Below are positions 1 to 8,363 of a stretch of DNA of 47,743 nt, piece by piece. The position numbers and the translations under genes are program-made. Source of the stretch: Bacillota bacterium (lineage in GTDB: Bacteria; Bacillota; Sulfobacillia; Sulfobacillales; Sulfobacillaceae). Numbering within the stretch: the first letter of the stretch is position 1; the number at the start of each line of letters is the position of its first letter. The DNA lies in contig JAKACM010000028.1 of the NCBI GenBank assembly GCA_021821465.1, forward strand, positions 1-47,743, in the 5' to 3' direction. Under the pieces are notes generated by a model. It was not told the origin of the DNA. It worked only from the letters and a program-made list of their open reading frames with translations, and ran no database searches.

Positions 1-1
1 T

Positions 2-214
2 ATGTTGTACCAACGGGGCTTGGCACTGTTGACTATTGCCGTCAATGGCGCATTGGTCGCTCCCAGTGATGAGGAACGAGCTAAAAAGTTATTTCCTAAT
101 CGGGCCTTTCGCACGTGTCCCTATTGTGGTCAACGCTTTCACTCGTGGCTCGACTATTATGGACATTACCAACTCGACCATCTCTTGGAGCACCAAGGTC
201 GTGAAGCCATTTAG
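2..214 (+). CDS. small C2H2-type zinc-finger protein (5' end possibly outside window)
   Basis: The reading frame ends at 214 and is open to the window edge; an ATG lies at position 2, but the true start may be upstream. The 70 visible residues contain one zinc-finger-like module with C39, C42, H55 and H60, that is C-X2-C-X12-H-X4-H, the classical C2H2 spacing, with an aromatic core (F46, Y52, Y53). No other domain is seen. Single-finger proteins of this size in bacteria may bind nucleic acid or be structural; no specific role can be given. Confidence 0.55.
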   Translation: MLYQRGLALLTIAVNGALVAPSDEERAKKLFPNRAFRTCPYCGQRFHSWLDYYGHYQLDHLLEHQGREAI

Positions 215-247
215 CGCTTAATTCTTGTAAGACGGCTTCCGTAGACG

Positions 248-287
248 TTATTCTTAATTTCAAGATACCGTCTCTTGCTAAGAATAA
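248..287. repeat. nested inverted repeat between zinc-finger gene and methyltransferase
   Basis: TTATTCTTA (248-256) is the exact reverse complement of TAAGAATAA (279-287), and inside it CAAGA (261-265) pairs with TCTTG (273-277). It could fold as one long hairpin. No T-run follows on the plus strand, so it is a weak terminator candidate for the upstream gene; it may instead be an operator or leader structure ahead of the methyltransferase. Confidence 0.45.
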
Positions 288-340
288 GAACGGTCGACCA
301 ACTGATAAAACCGAGATCCCAGTAAGTTGAGGTGTAGATC

Positions 341-1189
341 GTGAATTTTTCCTTTTCAGAGCGATTAGACATGCTGTGTTGGGATTTGTTGAATCGTGTT
401 CCGCTTTCCAAACAGTGGCTTCTGAAACAAACAATATATACATCCCCGGTTCGCCGCCAATGGATTGCTACCCTGCCGCTTCAACCGGGGGACACCGTCG
501 CCGATATCGGAACCGGATATGGAATTATGGCCTTGGAAATGGTCGACGCTCTCAAAGTACATGTCATAGGTATCGATCAGGACAAAGAGGTGCTTGCCCA
601 TGCACGCTTTTTGACTGAGTCAGTCTATGGATCCCAATCCCCCTTGCAATTCGAAGCGGCCGATGCCTATCATCTTCCGTTTGCCGACCAATCGCTTGAC
701 GCAATCACCGCCCGCTTTCTCTTTCAGCACCTAACCAGTCCCCTTCTTTTGTCCCGCGAAATTTTCCGCGTACTAAAACCCCATGCTCGTGTTTTCATTG
801 AAGATATCGACGACGGTTTCACCATAGAATTTCCGTCGGTGCCCAATTCATGGCAGAAGGTTATTCACGCATTCCAAACTCTGCAATCCCTGGGTGGTGG
901 TGATCGCTTCGTAGGTCGAAAAATTCCGTCATACCTCCACCAAGCCGGCTTGGTCGTAGACGCAGTGGAAGTTTATCCTCTGGCTCAGTTTTCCCAACAA
1001 GATCCCAACGGCATAGCCTCCCAATTTGAGCGTGAAAGGATTGAGCAGGTATTACCGGACCTATTCTCTCGTCGGATGTTAACCGAACTTGAGTGGCAAG
1101 CAGCTCTCAGGGATTTACAAGCCAGCGAGGGCCAATGGATTTTTCAGAGCATTTCCCAATTTCGGGTGACGGCTCATCGTTCCCTTTAA
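341..1189 (+). CDS. class I SAM-dependent methyltransferase
   Basis: A 282-residue protein with a GTG start preceded by a modest AGGTG-like ribosome site. Residues 55-61 (DIGTGYG) form the glycine-rich SAM-binding motif I, and D79 in VIGIDQD is the expected acidic residue that holds the SAM ribose. The stretch around 110-135 (ADAYHLPF, then a FLFQHL helix) fits the ubiE/Methyltransf_11 pattern. The C-terminal third is less conserved and probably contacts the substrate, which cannot be predicted. It is alone on the plus strand here and its stop codon overlaps that of the convergent epimerase-like gene by 4 bp. Confidence 0.8.
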   Translation: MNFSFSERLDMLCWDLLNRVPLSKQWLLKQTIYTSPVRRQWIATLPLQPGDTVADIGTGYGIMALEMVDALKVHVIGIDQDKEVLAHARFLTESVYGSQSPLQFEAADAYHLPFADQSLDAITARFLFQHLTSPLLLSREIFRVLKPHARVFIEDIDDGFTIEFPSVPNSWQKVIHAFQTLQSLGGGDRFVGRKIPSYLHQAGLVVDAVEVYPLAQFSQQDPNGIASQFERERIEQVLPDLFSRRMLTELEWQAALRDLQASEGQWIFQSISQFRVTAHRSL

Positions 1190-1221
1190 AAATCCCGAGC
1201 CAAAGGTGAGGGCTCCGGGAT
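1186..1221 (-). terminator. intrinsic terminator of the efflux/epimerase operon
   Basis: On the minus strand ATCCCG-AGCC pairs with GGCT-CGGGAT around a 9-nt loop with one bulged base (arms 1192-1201 and 1211-1221), followed directly by TTTTTAAA. The hairpin lies within the last codons of the epimerase-like gene and its U-tract covers the stop codon. It could also partly block plus-strand transcripts leaving the methyltransferase gene. Confidence 0.6.
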
Positions 1222-2043
1222 AACTTGATGCCATTGGGTATCGTCGGTCACGTTCGGTTCGTTTAACATTGTCAACTGGTCTACGCTAACAGGGAACTTG
1301 GGGAGATTTTCACCAAACCTGGCTGCGGAGAACATCAGTCCTAAGGGAACATGAATCAAAGGCAGATAGTGCCGCCCCATCGTAGTGGCTACATGACGGT
1401 ACAACCCGTTTAATGAGAATCGTTTAGGTCCGCCAATTTCCCAGGTTTGTCCCCAGTACTGATCGACCGTAACAAGTTTTGCGATAAGTTCTGCGACATC
1501 TTTCCGAGCCACCGGCTGGAACAGTGCTTTCCCGTCCCCGGGAATGGGCACAACAGGCAAACGACACTGATTTTTAATCATGACAAAAAACGGCGCCCCA
1601 CCCCCAAACAACAGAGAGGGACGCAAAATTATCGACTCGACATCCATACCATGAATAAACTGTTCGGCTTTCCACTTACTTCGGTGATAACGGCTTTGTG
1701 CACTCGCTCGCGTTCCCAAAGCGGACATATGGATGAGACGTTTCACCCCATGTCGGACCATGGCCTCAACCAACCTTTGAGTTACCTCATAGTGCATGAC
1801 GTCGAAGGTTTGGCCCGTTTGCGGATTTTCTTCAATGATACCCACCAAATGCACCACGGCATCTGTTCTTGCCAGCAAAGGATCCAGCTCTACATGGCGG
1901 ATATCTCCGGGCTCAAAGTGAGATTCGGGCATTAAGCCCCGGCGATACCGAGCCAAGACTGTCAAGTCACAGCCCTGAAAAATCAGTGCTCTTTGGACCG
2001 CCTGCCCCAGATAACCGGTGCCGCCCGTCAGCAATATGCGCAT
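1186..2043 (-). CDS. NAD(P)-binding epimerase/NDUFA9-like protein
   Basis: A 285-residue Rossmann-fold protein of the extended short-chain dehydrogenase type. The N terminus MRILLTGGTGYLG carries the TGxxGxxG dinucleotide-binding motif, and a YHRSK segment matches the YxxxK catalytic pair. This resembles the NDUFA9/YwnB-like group, often annotated as NAD(P)H-binding or complex I-associated proteins; substrate unknown. The ATG at 2043 is chosen over an upstream in-frame ATG because a G-rich ribosome site lies just before it and the Rossmann motif begins immediately. It is the last gene of the efflux cluster. Confidence 0.75.
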   Translation of the reverse strand: MRILLTGGTGYLGQAVQRALIFQGCDLTVLARYRRGLMPESHFEPGDIRHVELDPLLARTDAVVHLVGIIEENPQTGQTFDVMHYEVTQRLVEAMVRHGVKRLIHMSALGTRASAQSRYHRSKWKAEQFIHGMDVESIILRPSLLFGGGAPFFVMIKNQCRLPVVPIPGDGKALFQPVARKDVAELIAKLVTVDQYWGQTWEIGGPKRFSLNGLYRHVATTMGRHYLPLIHVPLGLMFSAARFGENLPKFPVSVDQLTMLNEPNVTDDTQWHQVIPEPSPLARDF

Positions 2044-2093
2044 CCCGGCGCCCCCTTTTTCCTTGATTATACACAAGAAATTGTCCTCGTAAT

Positions 2094-2795
2094 TTAGTGT
2101 ACGGTTATCTTCACCTCGGCATTTTCTCCCGGCAACAAAGTATATCCTGCCGCGTCTATAGAAAGAGTTACGGGAATCCTTTGCGTTACCTTAGTATACG
2201 TCCCAGCGGTGGCCGCGGTGGGAATAAGGGAAAAGAATGATTGGGTCGTCGGCGAAATCGCCTCAACTGTCCCCGAAAAAGCGACACCCGGATGCGCATC
2301 CACATAGATGGTAGCACTTTGACCTGCCGATACATTGCGAATCTTGCTTTCCGGAATATTGGCGACGACAGTCACCTGGGATAACTGAACCATGGTGAAA
2401 ATCGGTGTTCCGGCAGCCACCGTTTGTCCATTTTGCGTCGCAACATTCGCTACCATGCCATTGGCCGGCGCTACAATATTTACGGTGGAAGGGGTCACCG
2501 AGGCCTTTGCTGCGGATTTGGTCTTCCCGGTGCCGGACGAAGATGACGCCGAGGGCGGAACCAACACCTGTCCGATAACCTCTCCCTTAGTGAGTCGTTG
2601 CCCGATATGAATTCCTGAAGATTCCAGAGTTCCGCTCTGCGTTGCCGCTACAGGAATACTAGGAGCCGAAATTGAGGCATCTTGCGTGGACACGTAATCG
2701 TAGCTTTGCGTCCAATAGTAGGCAATAATGCCGCCGACCAAAATCAAGGCGACAATAATCAGGATGTTGATAAGAATAATTCGATTCTGTTTCAC
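2094..2795 (-). CDS. HlyD/EmrA-type efflux adaptor protein (second copy)
   Basis: A 233-residue protein with one N-terminal membrane anchor (about residues 5-28, rich in I, L and V), then an outward-facing part typical of membrane fusion proteins: a split lipoyl-like domain (around IPVAATQSGTLESSG and again near VAPANGMVANV) followed by a beta-barrel region (VTVVANIPESKIRNV, PGVAFSGTVEAI). The usual long coiled-coil hairpin is replaced by a short Ser/Lys-rich linker near residues 82-105. GTG start with AAGGAG upstream. It lies directly behind the exporter gene and most likely works with it at the cell surface. Confidence 0.75.
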   Translation of the reverse strand: MKQNRIILINILIIVALILVGGIIAYYWTQSYDYVSTQDASISAPSIPVAATQSGTLESSGIHIGQRLTKGEVIGQVLVPPSASSSSGTGKTKSAAKASVTPSTVNIVAPANGMVANVATQNGQTVAAGTPIFTMVQLSQVTVVANIPESKIRNVSAGQSATIYVDAHPGVAFSGTVEAISPTTQSFFSLIPTAATAGTYTKVTQRIPVTLSIDAAGYTLLPGENAEVKITVH

Positions 2796-2876
2796 AATTG
2801 TTCGCTCCTTTTATCCCAACGGGTACGGGATTTACGATGAATTGGGATGAATTTTTCACAGGGGACAGCCTTCCCT

Positions 2877-4412
2877 TTATCCTTGAGCTCGATGATGGTA
2901 TGTTCTTAGGAACAAGGACAAAACCGCTCCCAATAGAGTAATGGCGGCACCCAAAACGAAAATGTCGTCTATCCCCATCACAAAGGCTTGTTGTTGCACC
3001 AAATGGTACAGTTCATTGGTGCTGAGAATTTGTCGGCCCAACAGACCCTGCTGACCAAAATAACTTGAAAGGCGATGGATAAACTGCATGGTCGGCTGAG
3101 AGGCGGGGGTATAGGATGAAGCCAAAGTGGTCGCATGAAGCGTAGACTGTGATTGCAAGACCGCTGTCATGAACGCCAGGCCCAAAGATCCGGCAACGCG
3201 TTGCATAATATTGTTAATTGCCGATCCGCTGCCTACCATGGTAGTAGGCACAGCCGACATGCCGGCCGTAGTAGCAGGCATCATGGCCAGACCCATTCCC
3301 AGACCCCGTAACATCAACCAGAACACGACATCTGAAGTAGGAGTCGTTGTGGACAACCTGTGCAACAAAAATGTTGTATAAGTCAAAATCAGTAACCCTG
3401 CCAGAACCACCCATCTTGCGCCGATACGGTCATATAATCGGCCGGACAATGGCATCATGACCGCCGAGACCAATGCCGCCGGCATCATCATCAGTCCCGT
3501 TTGCATAGCGCCATAACCGGCCACGGTTTGCAAAAAGAGGGGAACGTAGAAAACGCCCGAGTACATTGCCACGGTAATCACAATGACCAACAGATTGGCC
3601 ATTGCAAAAGAGCCATGGGCAAACACCCTGAGGTTCAGTAATGGGTGTTTTACCGTTAATTCCCATAATGTAAACAAAATCAAGAAAAGGACAGAGGCGA
3701 TCAAAAGTAAGACGATGGCTTCGGATCCCCATCCCCAGGTTTGACCTTCCGACAACGCCAAAAGCAGTCCGAAAAGACCGAGAGCCGACAAAACAAATCC
3801 TGTGAAATCGAATGGCCCTGTCATACCCCTCGGGAATTTGGGCACGTAACCCAGTGCCAAAAATGCTCCGGCGATACCTATCGGCACGTTGATGTAAAAA
3901 ATTAGACGCCAGTCCACATATTGCACCAACCAGCCTCCCAAGGCCGGACCAATAGCCGGGGCCACAATAATACCGAGCCCCCAGAACCCCATGGCCGTTC
4001 CAATCCGCTCCCTAGGAACCATTCGATAAACCATGGACATGGTAATGGGCATAATGAGCCCTCCGCCCAGAGCCTGCAATACCCGAAACATGGTGAGAAC
4101 CGAGAGACTCCACGATAAGCCGGACAAGGCCGAACCGACGGTAAAAACGGCTAATGACAGCACGTAAATTCGACGGTATCCAAAACGCTCGCCTAAATAT
4201 CCTGCAAGGGGAACAACGACCCCCAAAGTCAGCATGTAGATCGTTACAACCCATTGCACTTGCGCGGTATTCACAGAAAATACGCTTTCCAGCTTCGGTA
4301 TGGCAATATTGACGATAGAGGTATCCAAAATCGCCATAAATCCCCCGGCAATGAGCACGGCCAATGCTATGCCCCACTTCTTGGTAATGGTTGATGAATC
4401 TTGTTGAGCCAT
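2877..4412 (-). CDS. DHA2-family (14-TM) MFS multidrug exporter
   Basis: A 511-residue, strongly hydrophobic protein with about 14 membrane segments, the length usual for the EmrB/QacA drug:H+ antiporter family. Family signatures are visible: LDTSIVNIAIPKLE in the first helix (motif D1), GERFGYRRIY in the first cytoplasmic loop (motif A), and a GPALGGWLV segment in helix 5 (motif C, antiporter motif). ATG start with AGGAGGAAGG upstream. It is flanked on both sides by adaptor genes and preceded by a MarR regulator, which suggests export of toxic or aromatic compounds; the substrate is unknown. Confidence 0.88.
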   Translation of the reverse strand: MAQQDSSTITKKWGIALAVLIAGGFMAILDTSIVNIAIPKLESVFSVNTAQVQWVVTIYMLTLGVVVPLAGYLGERFGYRRIYVLSLAVFTVGSALSGLSWSLSVLTMFRVLQALGGGLIMPITMSMVYRMVPRERIGTAMGFWGLGIIVAPAIGPALGGWLVQYVDWRLIFYINVPIGIAGAFLALGYVPKFPRGMTGPFDFTGFVLSALGLFGLLLALSEGQTWGWGSEAIVLLLIASVLFLILFTLWELTVKHPLLNLRVFAHGSFAMANLLVIVITVAMYSGVFYVPLFLQTVAGYGAMQTGLMMMPAALVSAVMMPLSGRLYDRIGARWVVLAGLLILTYTTFLLHRLSTTTPTSDVVFWLMLRGLGMGLAMMPATTAGMSAVPTTMVGSGSAINNIMQRVAGSLGLAFMTAVLQSQSTLHATTLASSYTPASQPTMQFIHRLSSYFGQQGLLGRQILSTNELYHLVQQQAFVMGIDDIFVLGAAITLLGAVLSLFLRTYHHRAQG

Positions 4413-4449
4413 TCCCGGCTACCTTCCTCCTGCTATGTGACTCGTTTCT

Positions 4450-5070
4450 TTAAAAATGGATGCGCACCGATGCGTTTTCCCCGGCGACCAATCGTTGTCC
4501 TGTCGGATTGACTGATATCGTTACCGGTACCCATTCCTGTTCCTTAGCGAAACTGCCCACTTGCAGCAACGGAGATAATGTACTCAATGTCGCGGCACCG
4601 ATATGGGCTACTCGTCCGGTGAACGTGGTGCCCGGAAACGCGCTTAATGTGACATTGACCGCCTGCCCCACTGCCACTTTGCGTGAGCGGGTCTCGGGAA
4701 TTTCAGCCATGATATGACTCTGTCTGAGTTGTATTATGGCCATCAAATCCGTACCCGAGCTGACATTCGCCCCGGAAGCCACACCCAAAGAACCCACCGT
4801 TCCGCTTTTGGGCGCAGCAACAATCAGGGTCTTCCCGGCAAAGGTCGTGATACGGGCCACTTCGGTGCCTGCTTTGACATCTTCTCCCGTATGTACCAGC
4901 ACCTGATTCACCATTCCGGAACCGGAAGCGGAAACCCAAACATAGGGAGCTGTCACAAACGCATAAGAAGAGTCCACATAACGAGCTTGATTCCATGAGT
5001 AAAAACCCGCAATTCCGCCCAGTGTCAGCACACCCAGTATTGCGACCAAAGCAAAAACCCATTTGGGCAT
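4450..5070 (-). CDS. HlyD/EmrA-type efflux adaptor protein (first copy)
   Basis: A 206-residue membrane fusion protein: an N-terminal anchor at about residues 4-24 (FALVAILGVLTLGGIAGF), two lipoyl-like half motifs (GSGMVNQVLVHTGEDVKAG and APKSGTVGSL), then a beta-barrel part (AEIPETRSRKVAVGQAVNV). The ATG at 5070 is preferred because AAGGAAGGTG lies just upstream and the membrane anchor follows; an upstream in-frame ATG would overlap the preceding gene. It shares architecture with the adaptor on the other side of the exporter but differs in sequence. Confidence 0.75.
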   Translation of the reverse strand: MPKWVFALVAILGVLTLGGIAGFYSWNQARYVDSSYAFVTAPYVWVSASGSGMVNQVLVHTGEDVKAGTEVARITTFAGKTLIVAAPKSGTVGSLGVASGANVSSGTDLMAIIQLRQSHIMAEIPETRSRKVAVGQAVNVTLSAFPGTTFTGRVAHIGAATLSTLSPLLQVGSFAKEQEWVPVTISVNPTGQRLVAGENASVRIHF

Positions 5071-5074
5071 TGGT

Positions 5075-6034
5075 TCACCTTCCTTCTTCTGTTGTTTCCG
5101 ACTTCTGATGGTTATACTCCCCATGGTCGAATAAACTCGCGTATCCCTTTTGTAAAATTTCAATCTCCTCGAGACGTTCTTGGGATTGGGTTAAGCGTTC
5201 AAGCCGAATTCGCACATCAACTCCCTGCCGATATAAATCGTCGTCGGGCACTTGGGCCATGACACGACTCTTATCGATTTCTTGCCACAGCACGTCGGCT
5301 TCCCGAGAGAGATCTGTCTCGCGTTCTAGGATATCTTCTTTGCTTAGCATTGCACGATACCGATCCACGTGAAATGCCGGTTCCAACCCGTTGGCCCATG
5401 CCTCATAACCTTGCGACAAGATAAATAGTTCCAAGAGCCTGCGCAACTGCCGAGGCCTTTCATCATAGGTTTGGGACTCATTATCCGCATGGTTTTTCAT
5501 CACGACCTCTGCGATGTTCACCGCACGAGCGTGAATTTCCGTTGCCCTATAACGCCAACGCATGCGGGCGATTTGAATCTGAAGATAGTCGATACGCTCG
5601 CCCAGTATTGTGCTTACGGTTTGAATCCCAAGAGGCTCGGAAGCCCGTTCGGGTAACGAGTAAAGGGATGAAGAAGGAAGATCGTTCTGGGACGACTTCA
5701 ACTTCGGGTCGGAATCGGCTTGCTCGGCAGCCGGTGCAACGGCGTTTTTTCTCAGAAAGACGGATATCACACCTGTGACGATGCCGAGGCCAATCAGTCC
5801 CCATCCCCAAATCGCGTTGAGAGACGGCTGACCGATCAATAGATACAACCCTAAACCCATACCGATTACGGCTTCGATGATACCTGCAATCAACAGCCCC
5901 ATTAAAAATCGTCTCCCTTTACATTGTTTCGCTTCATCTGCCCCCCAGCCTAGATTCCTCTTTATTAGCTCTCTTTGCCAAAAACGAGGAAGGTCATGAG
6001 GGTCAAACGATGACGACAAATATGAGAAAGACAA
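5075..6034 (-). CDS. unknown membrane protein with two TM helices and a helical cytoplasmic tail
   Basis: 319 residues, family not recognised. Two hydrophobic helices lie at about residues 44-69 (LLIAGIIEAVIGMGLGLYLL) and 75-95 (GWGLIGLGIVTGVISVFL). The remaining 220 residues are charged and probably helical, with heptad-like stretches near residues 135-170 and 240-310 suggesting coiled coil. The predicted start is TTG without a strong ribosome site, so the N terminus is uncertain. It sits between the MarR regulator and the first adaptor in the same orientation, ending 4 bp before the adaptor start, so it is probably co-expressed with the exporter. Confidence 0.6.
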   Translation of the reverse strand: MSFSYLSSSFDPHDLPRFWQRELIKRNLGWGADEAKQCKGRRFLMGLLIAGIIEAVIGMGLGLYLLIGQPSLNAIWGWGLIGLGIVTGVISVFLRKNAVAPAAEQADSDPKLKSSQNDLPSSSLYSLPERASEPLGIQTVSTILGERIDYLQIQIARMRWRYRATEIHARAVNIAEVVMKNHADNESQTYDERPRQLRRLLELFILSQGYEAWANGLEPAFHVDRYRAMLSKEDILERETDLSREADVLWQEIDKSRVMAQVPDDDLYRQGVDVRIRLERLTQSQERLEEIEILQKGYASLFDHGEYNHQKSETTEEGR

Positions 6035-6142
6035 AACCGTGAAAAAGGCGGAGAATCCGAAAAAAACAGCGTCCTTTGCAACAATATCCTTGGTTGTGCA
6101 ATCTATCCGACCCGTGGCCCAATTTGGCTGACATTTCTCAGT

Positions 6143-6571
6143 TCATTCTTCCCGCTCAGTGGATTCTTCCACCCGCTCAATGAGCGTGAACAAGGTTTTT
6201 AAATCGGATTCTGTCATTCGTGAAAAAAGATGAGCGAGGAACTCTCGCCTCTGCTTGTGCAGTGCTGCAATCTGCATCTGCCCCAAAGACGATAATTGGA
6301 CAGATACTACCCGACGGTCGGATTCCGAACGAAATCGGTCGATCAGCTTCTGATTCACTAATCGGTCAATCATGGCACTGGCACTGGCAAGAGACAAGCC
6401 GAGCTGATCTGCCACGTCACCCACTGTCATGGCCCCTAAATCATTTAAGAGCTTTAGAAGAGAATACTGACCCAGAGTCAGAGTCTCTTGCGACATCCTC
6501 TGGCGCATTCTGCGACCGATTCGAGAAAAAATCCGGTCCAGTTTCTCGATATACCAGTCCCGATCCTCCAA
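6143..6571 (-). CDS. MarR-family transcriptional regulator
   Basis: 142 residues, usual MarR length. The winged helix-turn-helix is visible as GAMTVGDVADQLGLSLASASAMIDRLV (read from about residue 46) followed by the wing FRSESDRRVVSVQLS with the family's DxRR signature. Start is TTG with AGGAAGGTG at good spacing. MarR dimers usually repress their own promoter and a neighbouring efflux operon until a phenolic or oxidative signal releases them; the position at the head of the exporter cluster and the palindrome upstream fit this. Confidence 0.88.
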   Translation of the reverse strand: MEDRDWYIEKLDRIFSRIGRRMRQRMSQETLTLGQYSLLKLLNDLGAMTVGDVADQLGLSLASASAMIDRLVNQKLIDRFRSESDRRVVSVQLSSLGQMQIAALHKQRREFLAHLFSRMTESDLKTLFTLIERVEESTEREE

Positions 6572-6614
6572 CTAATTCACCTTCCTGATAATTCATGTCA
6601 TTGACTATAAACGA

Positions 6615-6640
6615 CAATTAATCTTAGTACTAACAAATTG
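6615..6640. promoter_or_regulatory. putative MarR operator palindrome
   Basis: A perfect 10-bp palindrome TTAGTACTAA (6624-6633) is flanked by CAATT (6615-6619) and AATTG (6636-6640), giving a roughly symmetrical AT-rich site of 26 bp. It lies 44-70 bp upstream of the MarR start codon in the only intergenic gap available for this operon's promoter. Size and sequence are typical for MarR-type operators; binding is inferred. Confidence 0.5.
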
Positions 6641-6646
6641 GAAAGT

Positions 6647-6664
6647 CAAGAGCGCCCGCTCTTG
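6647..6664 (-). terminator. hairpin downstream of proline dehydrogenase
   Basis: CAAGAGCG (6647-6654) and CGCTCTTG (6657-6664) form an 8-bp perfect inverted repeat; the effective loop would use part of the GC arm. On the minus strand it is followed by ACTTTCC, a poor U-tract, so termination may be weak. Its position, just after the proline dehydrogenase stop and before the MarR promoter, fits an operon boundary. Confidence 0.45.
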
Positions 6665-6686
6665 CGACGATAACGTCTAAAAATGG

Positions 6687-7601
6687 CTATTTTTTGATGA
6701 GATTGCGCGCGAAAAAGAGTAGATTAGCAGGACGTTCCGCAATGCGACGCAAGTAATATGCATACCAGTCTCGTCCCCAAGGAATATAGACGCGGGTTTG
6801 GTACCCATCTTTCGCCAGTTCTTCCAATAGCGATTGTTTCAGCCCATAAAGCATTTGAAATTCGAAAGTGTCTGAAGAAATGTGATTTTCTTTCACGAAA
6901 CGCAAAATCTGGCCGATGATAAGCTGATCATGCGTGGCGACTGCCGTAAAATTTCCGTGGGTCAGACTATATTTAACCAGACGTACGTAGTTGTCATCGA
7001 CATCCGGTTTTGAGGGAAAGGCGATAGTCGCAGGCTCCATATAGGCTCCCTTGACAATCCGGATGTTCTTGGAAGTTTCAGACATCGTCTTCAGATCCTC
7101 CATCGTGCGATACAGATAGGCTTGTAAAACAATGCCGACGTTTTGCGGATACCCGCCCCAGGCTTCTTGAAATAAGCTCAGGGTATCGGATATAACCGGC
7201 GAGTCTTCCATGTCAATTCGTACAAAATTCCCATACTCCCGCGCTTTGTCTACGATCTGTTTCAAATTATCCCGTGCGACATCTTTGGACAAAGCCAGGC
7301 CCATCATAGTCAATTTCAACGAGACATGAGAATGGATACCCTCCCGGTGGATGACATCCAGCATGTGCAAGTAGCTGTCTCTCGCCTGATTTGCCTCAGT
7401 CAACTGGGTTACTGATTCTCCCAAGTGATCCAACGTAGCGCCTATTCCCTTGTCGTTAAGATCACGCACCACCCGAATTGCTTCATCCAACGTCGCTCCC
7501 GCAACGAATCTCTTGGCTCCAAGCTGCATGCCATATCGCTGCATGGTGTGTTCCACTAGCCAATTGTTTCCCAACCCTAAAATTATCTGCCTAAACACCA
7601 T
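6687..7601 (-). CDS. proline dehydrogenase, monofunctional
   Basis: 304 residues, the size of the stand-alone proline dehydrogenases of Gram-positive bacteria. This FAD-dependent TIM-barrel enzyme oxidises L-proline to pyrroline-5-carboxylate and passes electrons to the quinone pool. Family features visible: VSLKLTMMGLALS (strand with a substrate-contact lysine), VRIDMEDSP, VLQAYLYRT, RIVKGAYMEP (flavin contact), ATHDQ, FEFQMLYGL and near the C terminus YYLRRIAERPAN, which carries the paired arginines that bind the proline carboxylate. ATG at 7601 is chosen because AGGAGG lies just before it; a longer start would overlap truA. No pyrroline-5-carboxylate dehydrogenase gene is in the window. 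Confidence 0.9.
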   Translation of the reverse strand: MVFRQIILGLGNNWLVEHTMQRYGMQLGAKRFVAGATLDEAIRVVRDLNDKGIGATLDHLGESVTQLTEANQARDSYLHMLDVIHREGIHSHVSLKLTMMGLALSKDVARDNLKQIVDKAREYGNFVRIDMEDSPVISDTLSLFQEAWGGYPQNVGIVLQAYLYRTMEDLKTMSETSKNIRIVKGAYMEPATIAFPSKPDVDDNYVRLVKYSLTHGNFTAVATHDQLIIGQILRFVKENHISSDTFEFQMLYGLKQSLLEELAKDGYQTRVYIPWGRDWYAYYLRRIAERPANLLFFARNLIKK

Positions 7602-7609
7602 AAACCTCC

Positions 7610-8362
7610 TCATTCCCAACACTTTTCGTCATAATCAATCCGTTTCAAAGTGAGTCCTTTAGCAGGAGCAACAAATCCCATTTTTTCGCCTTGTGGATTG
7701 TTAAAACCTTCGTACAATAAAGACAGATCACGCGTTTTGGCGCACAAAATCATGGTTCCCACCAAACGTCGCACCATATGATACAAAAATCCGTCTGCAC
7801 CAATATCGTAACGCCAAATTCTTCCTTTCTCCTCCATAACCCAGCGGCTTTGAAACACATGCCGGGTCGTGGTTTTCGCCGAAGAACCTTCCGATCGGAA
7901 AGCCATAAAGTCATGCCGTCCCCGTATAATCCCTGCTGCCTCGGTTAATATCGCCCACGACAATCGTTCCTCCGCGACCGTAACATACCTGCCCCGGCCG
8001 GGCCATGGCCGAGCGTTCGCTATCCACAAGCAGTAACTGTAATATTTTGCTTGCGCATCTCGGATGGGTCGAAATGTGGTCGGAACCCATCTTACCTCAT
8101 GTACGACCACATCGGACGGGAGTCGGCGATTAAGCACCATAGCCACTCTCTGCTCGGGTATGGGAACGGATCCGGTCCAAACAACAACCTGACCCAAAGC
8201 ATGAACGCCGGCATCGGTTCGACTGGCACCGACAACTTTGCCCGGACCGAGCAATTGATTTAAGAGACATTCCAATTCACCTTGCACCGTACGCTTCCCG
8301 GGTTGTTTCTGAAATCCCGAAAAATCTGTGCCGTCATACGCGATCACCAGACGCAAGTACAT
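7610..8362 (-). CDS. truA: tRNA pseudouridine synthase A
   Basis: 250 residues. TruA makes pseudouridine at positions 38-40 of the tRNA anticodon arm. The catalytic aspartate is D50 in GASRTDAGVHALGQ, the signature of this family; the N-terminal YDGTDFSGFQKQPG and the later HDFMAFRSEGSS and FLYHMVRRLVGTM motifs are also present. It follows ecfT directly, the usual firmicute order, but the rplM-rpsI pair that commonly comes next is replaced here by proline dehydrogenase. Confidence 0.95.
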   Translation of the reverse strand: MYLRLVIAYDGTDFSGFQKQPGKRTVQGELECLLNQLLGPGKVVGASRTDAGVHALGQVVVWTGSVPIPEQRVAMVLNRRLPSDVVVHEVRWVPTTFRPIRDAQAKYYSYCLWIANARPWPGRGRYVTVAEERLSWAILTEAAGIIRGRHDFMAFRSEGSSAKTTTRHVFQSRWVMEEKGRIWRYDIGADGFLYHMVRRLVGTMILCAKTRDLSLLYEGFNNPQGEKMGFVAPAKGLTLKRIDYDEKCWE

Positions 8363-8363
8363 C

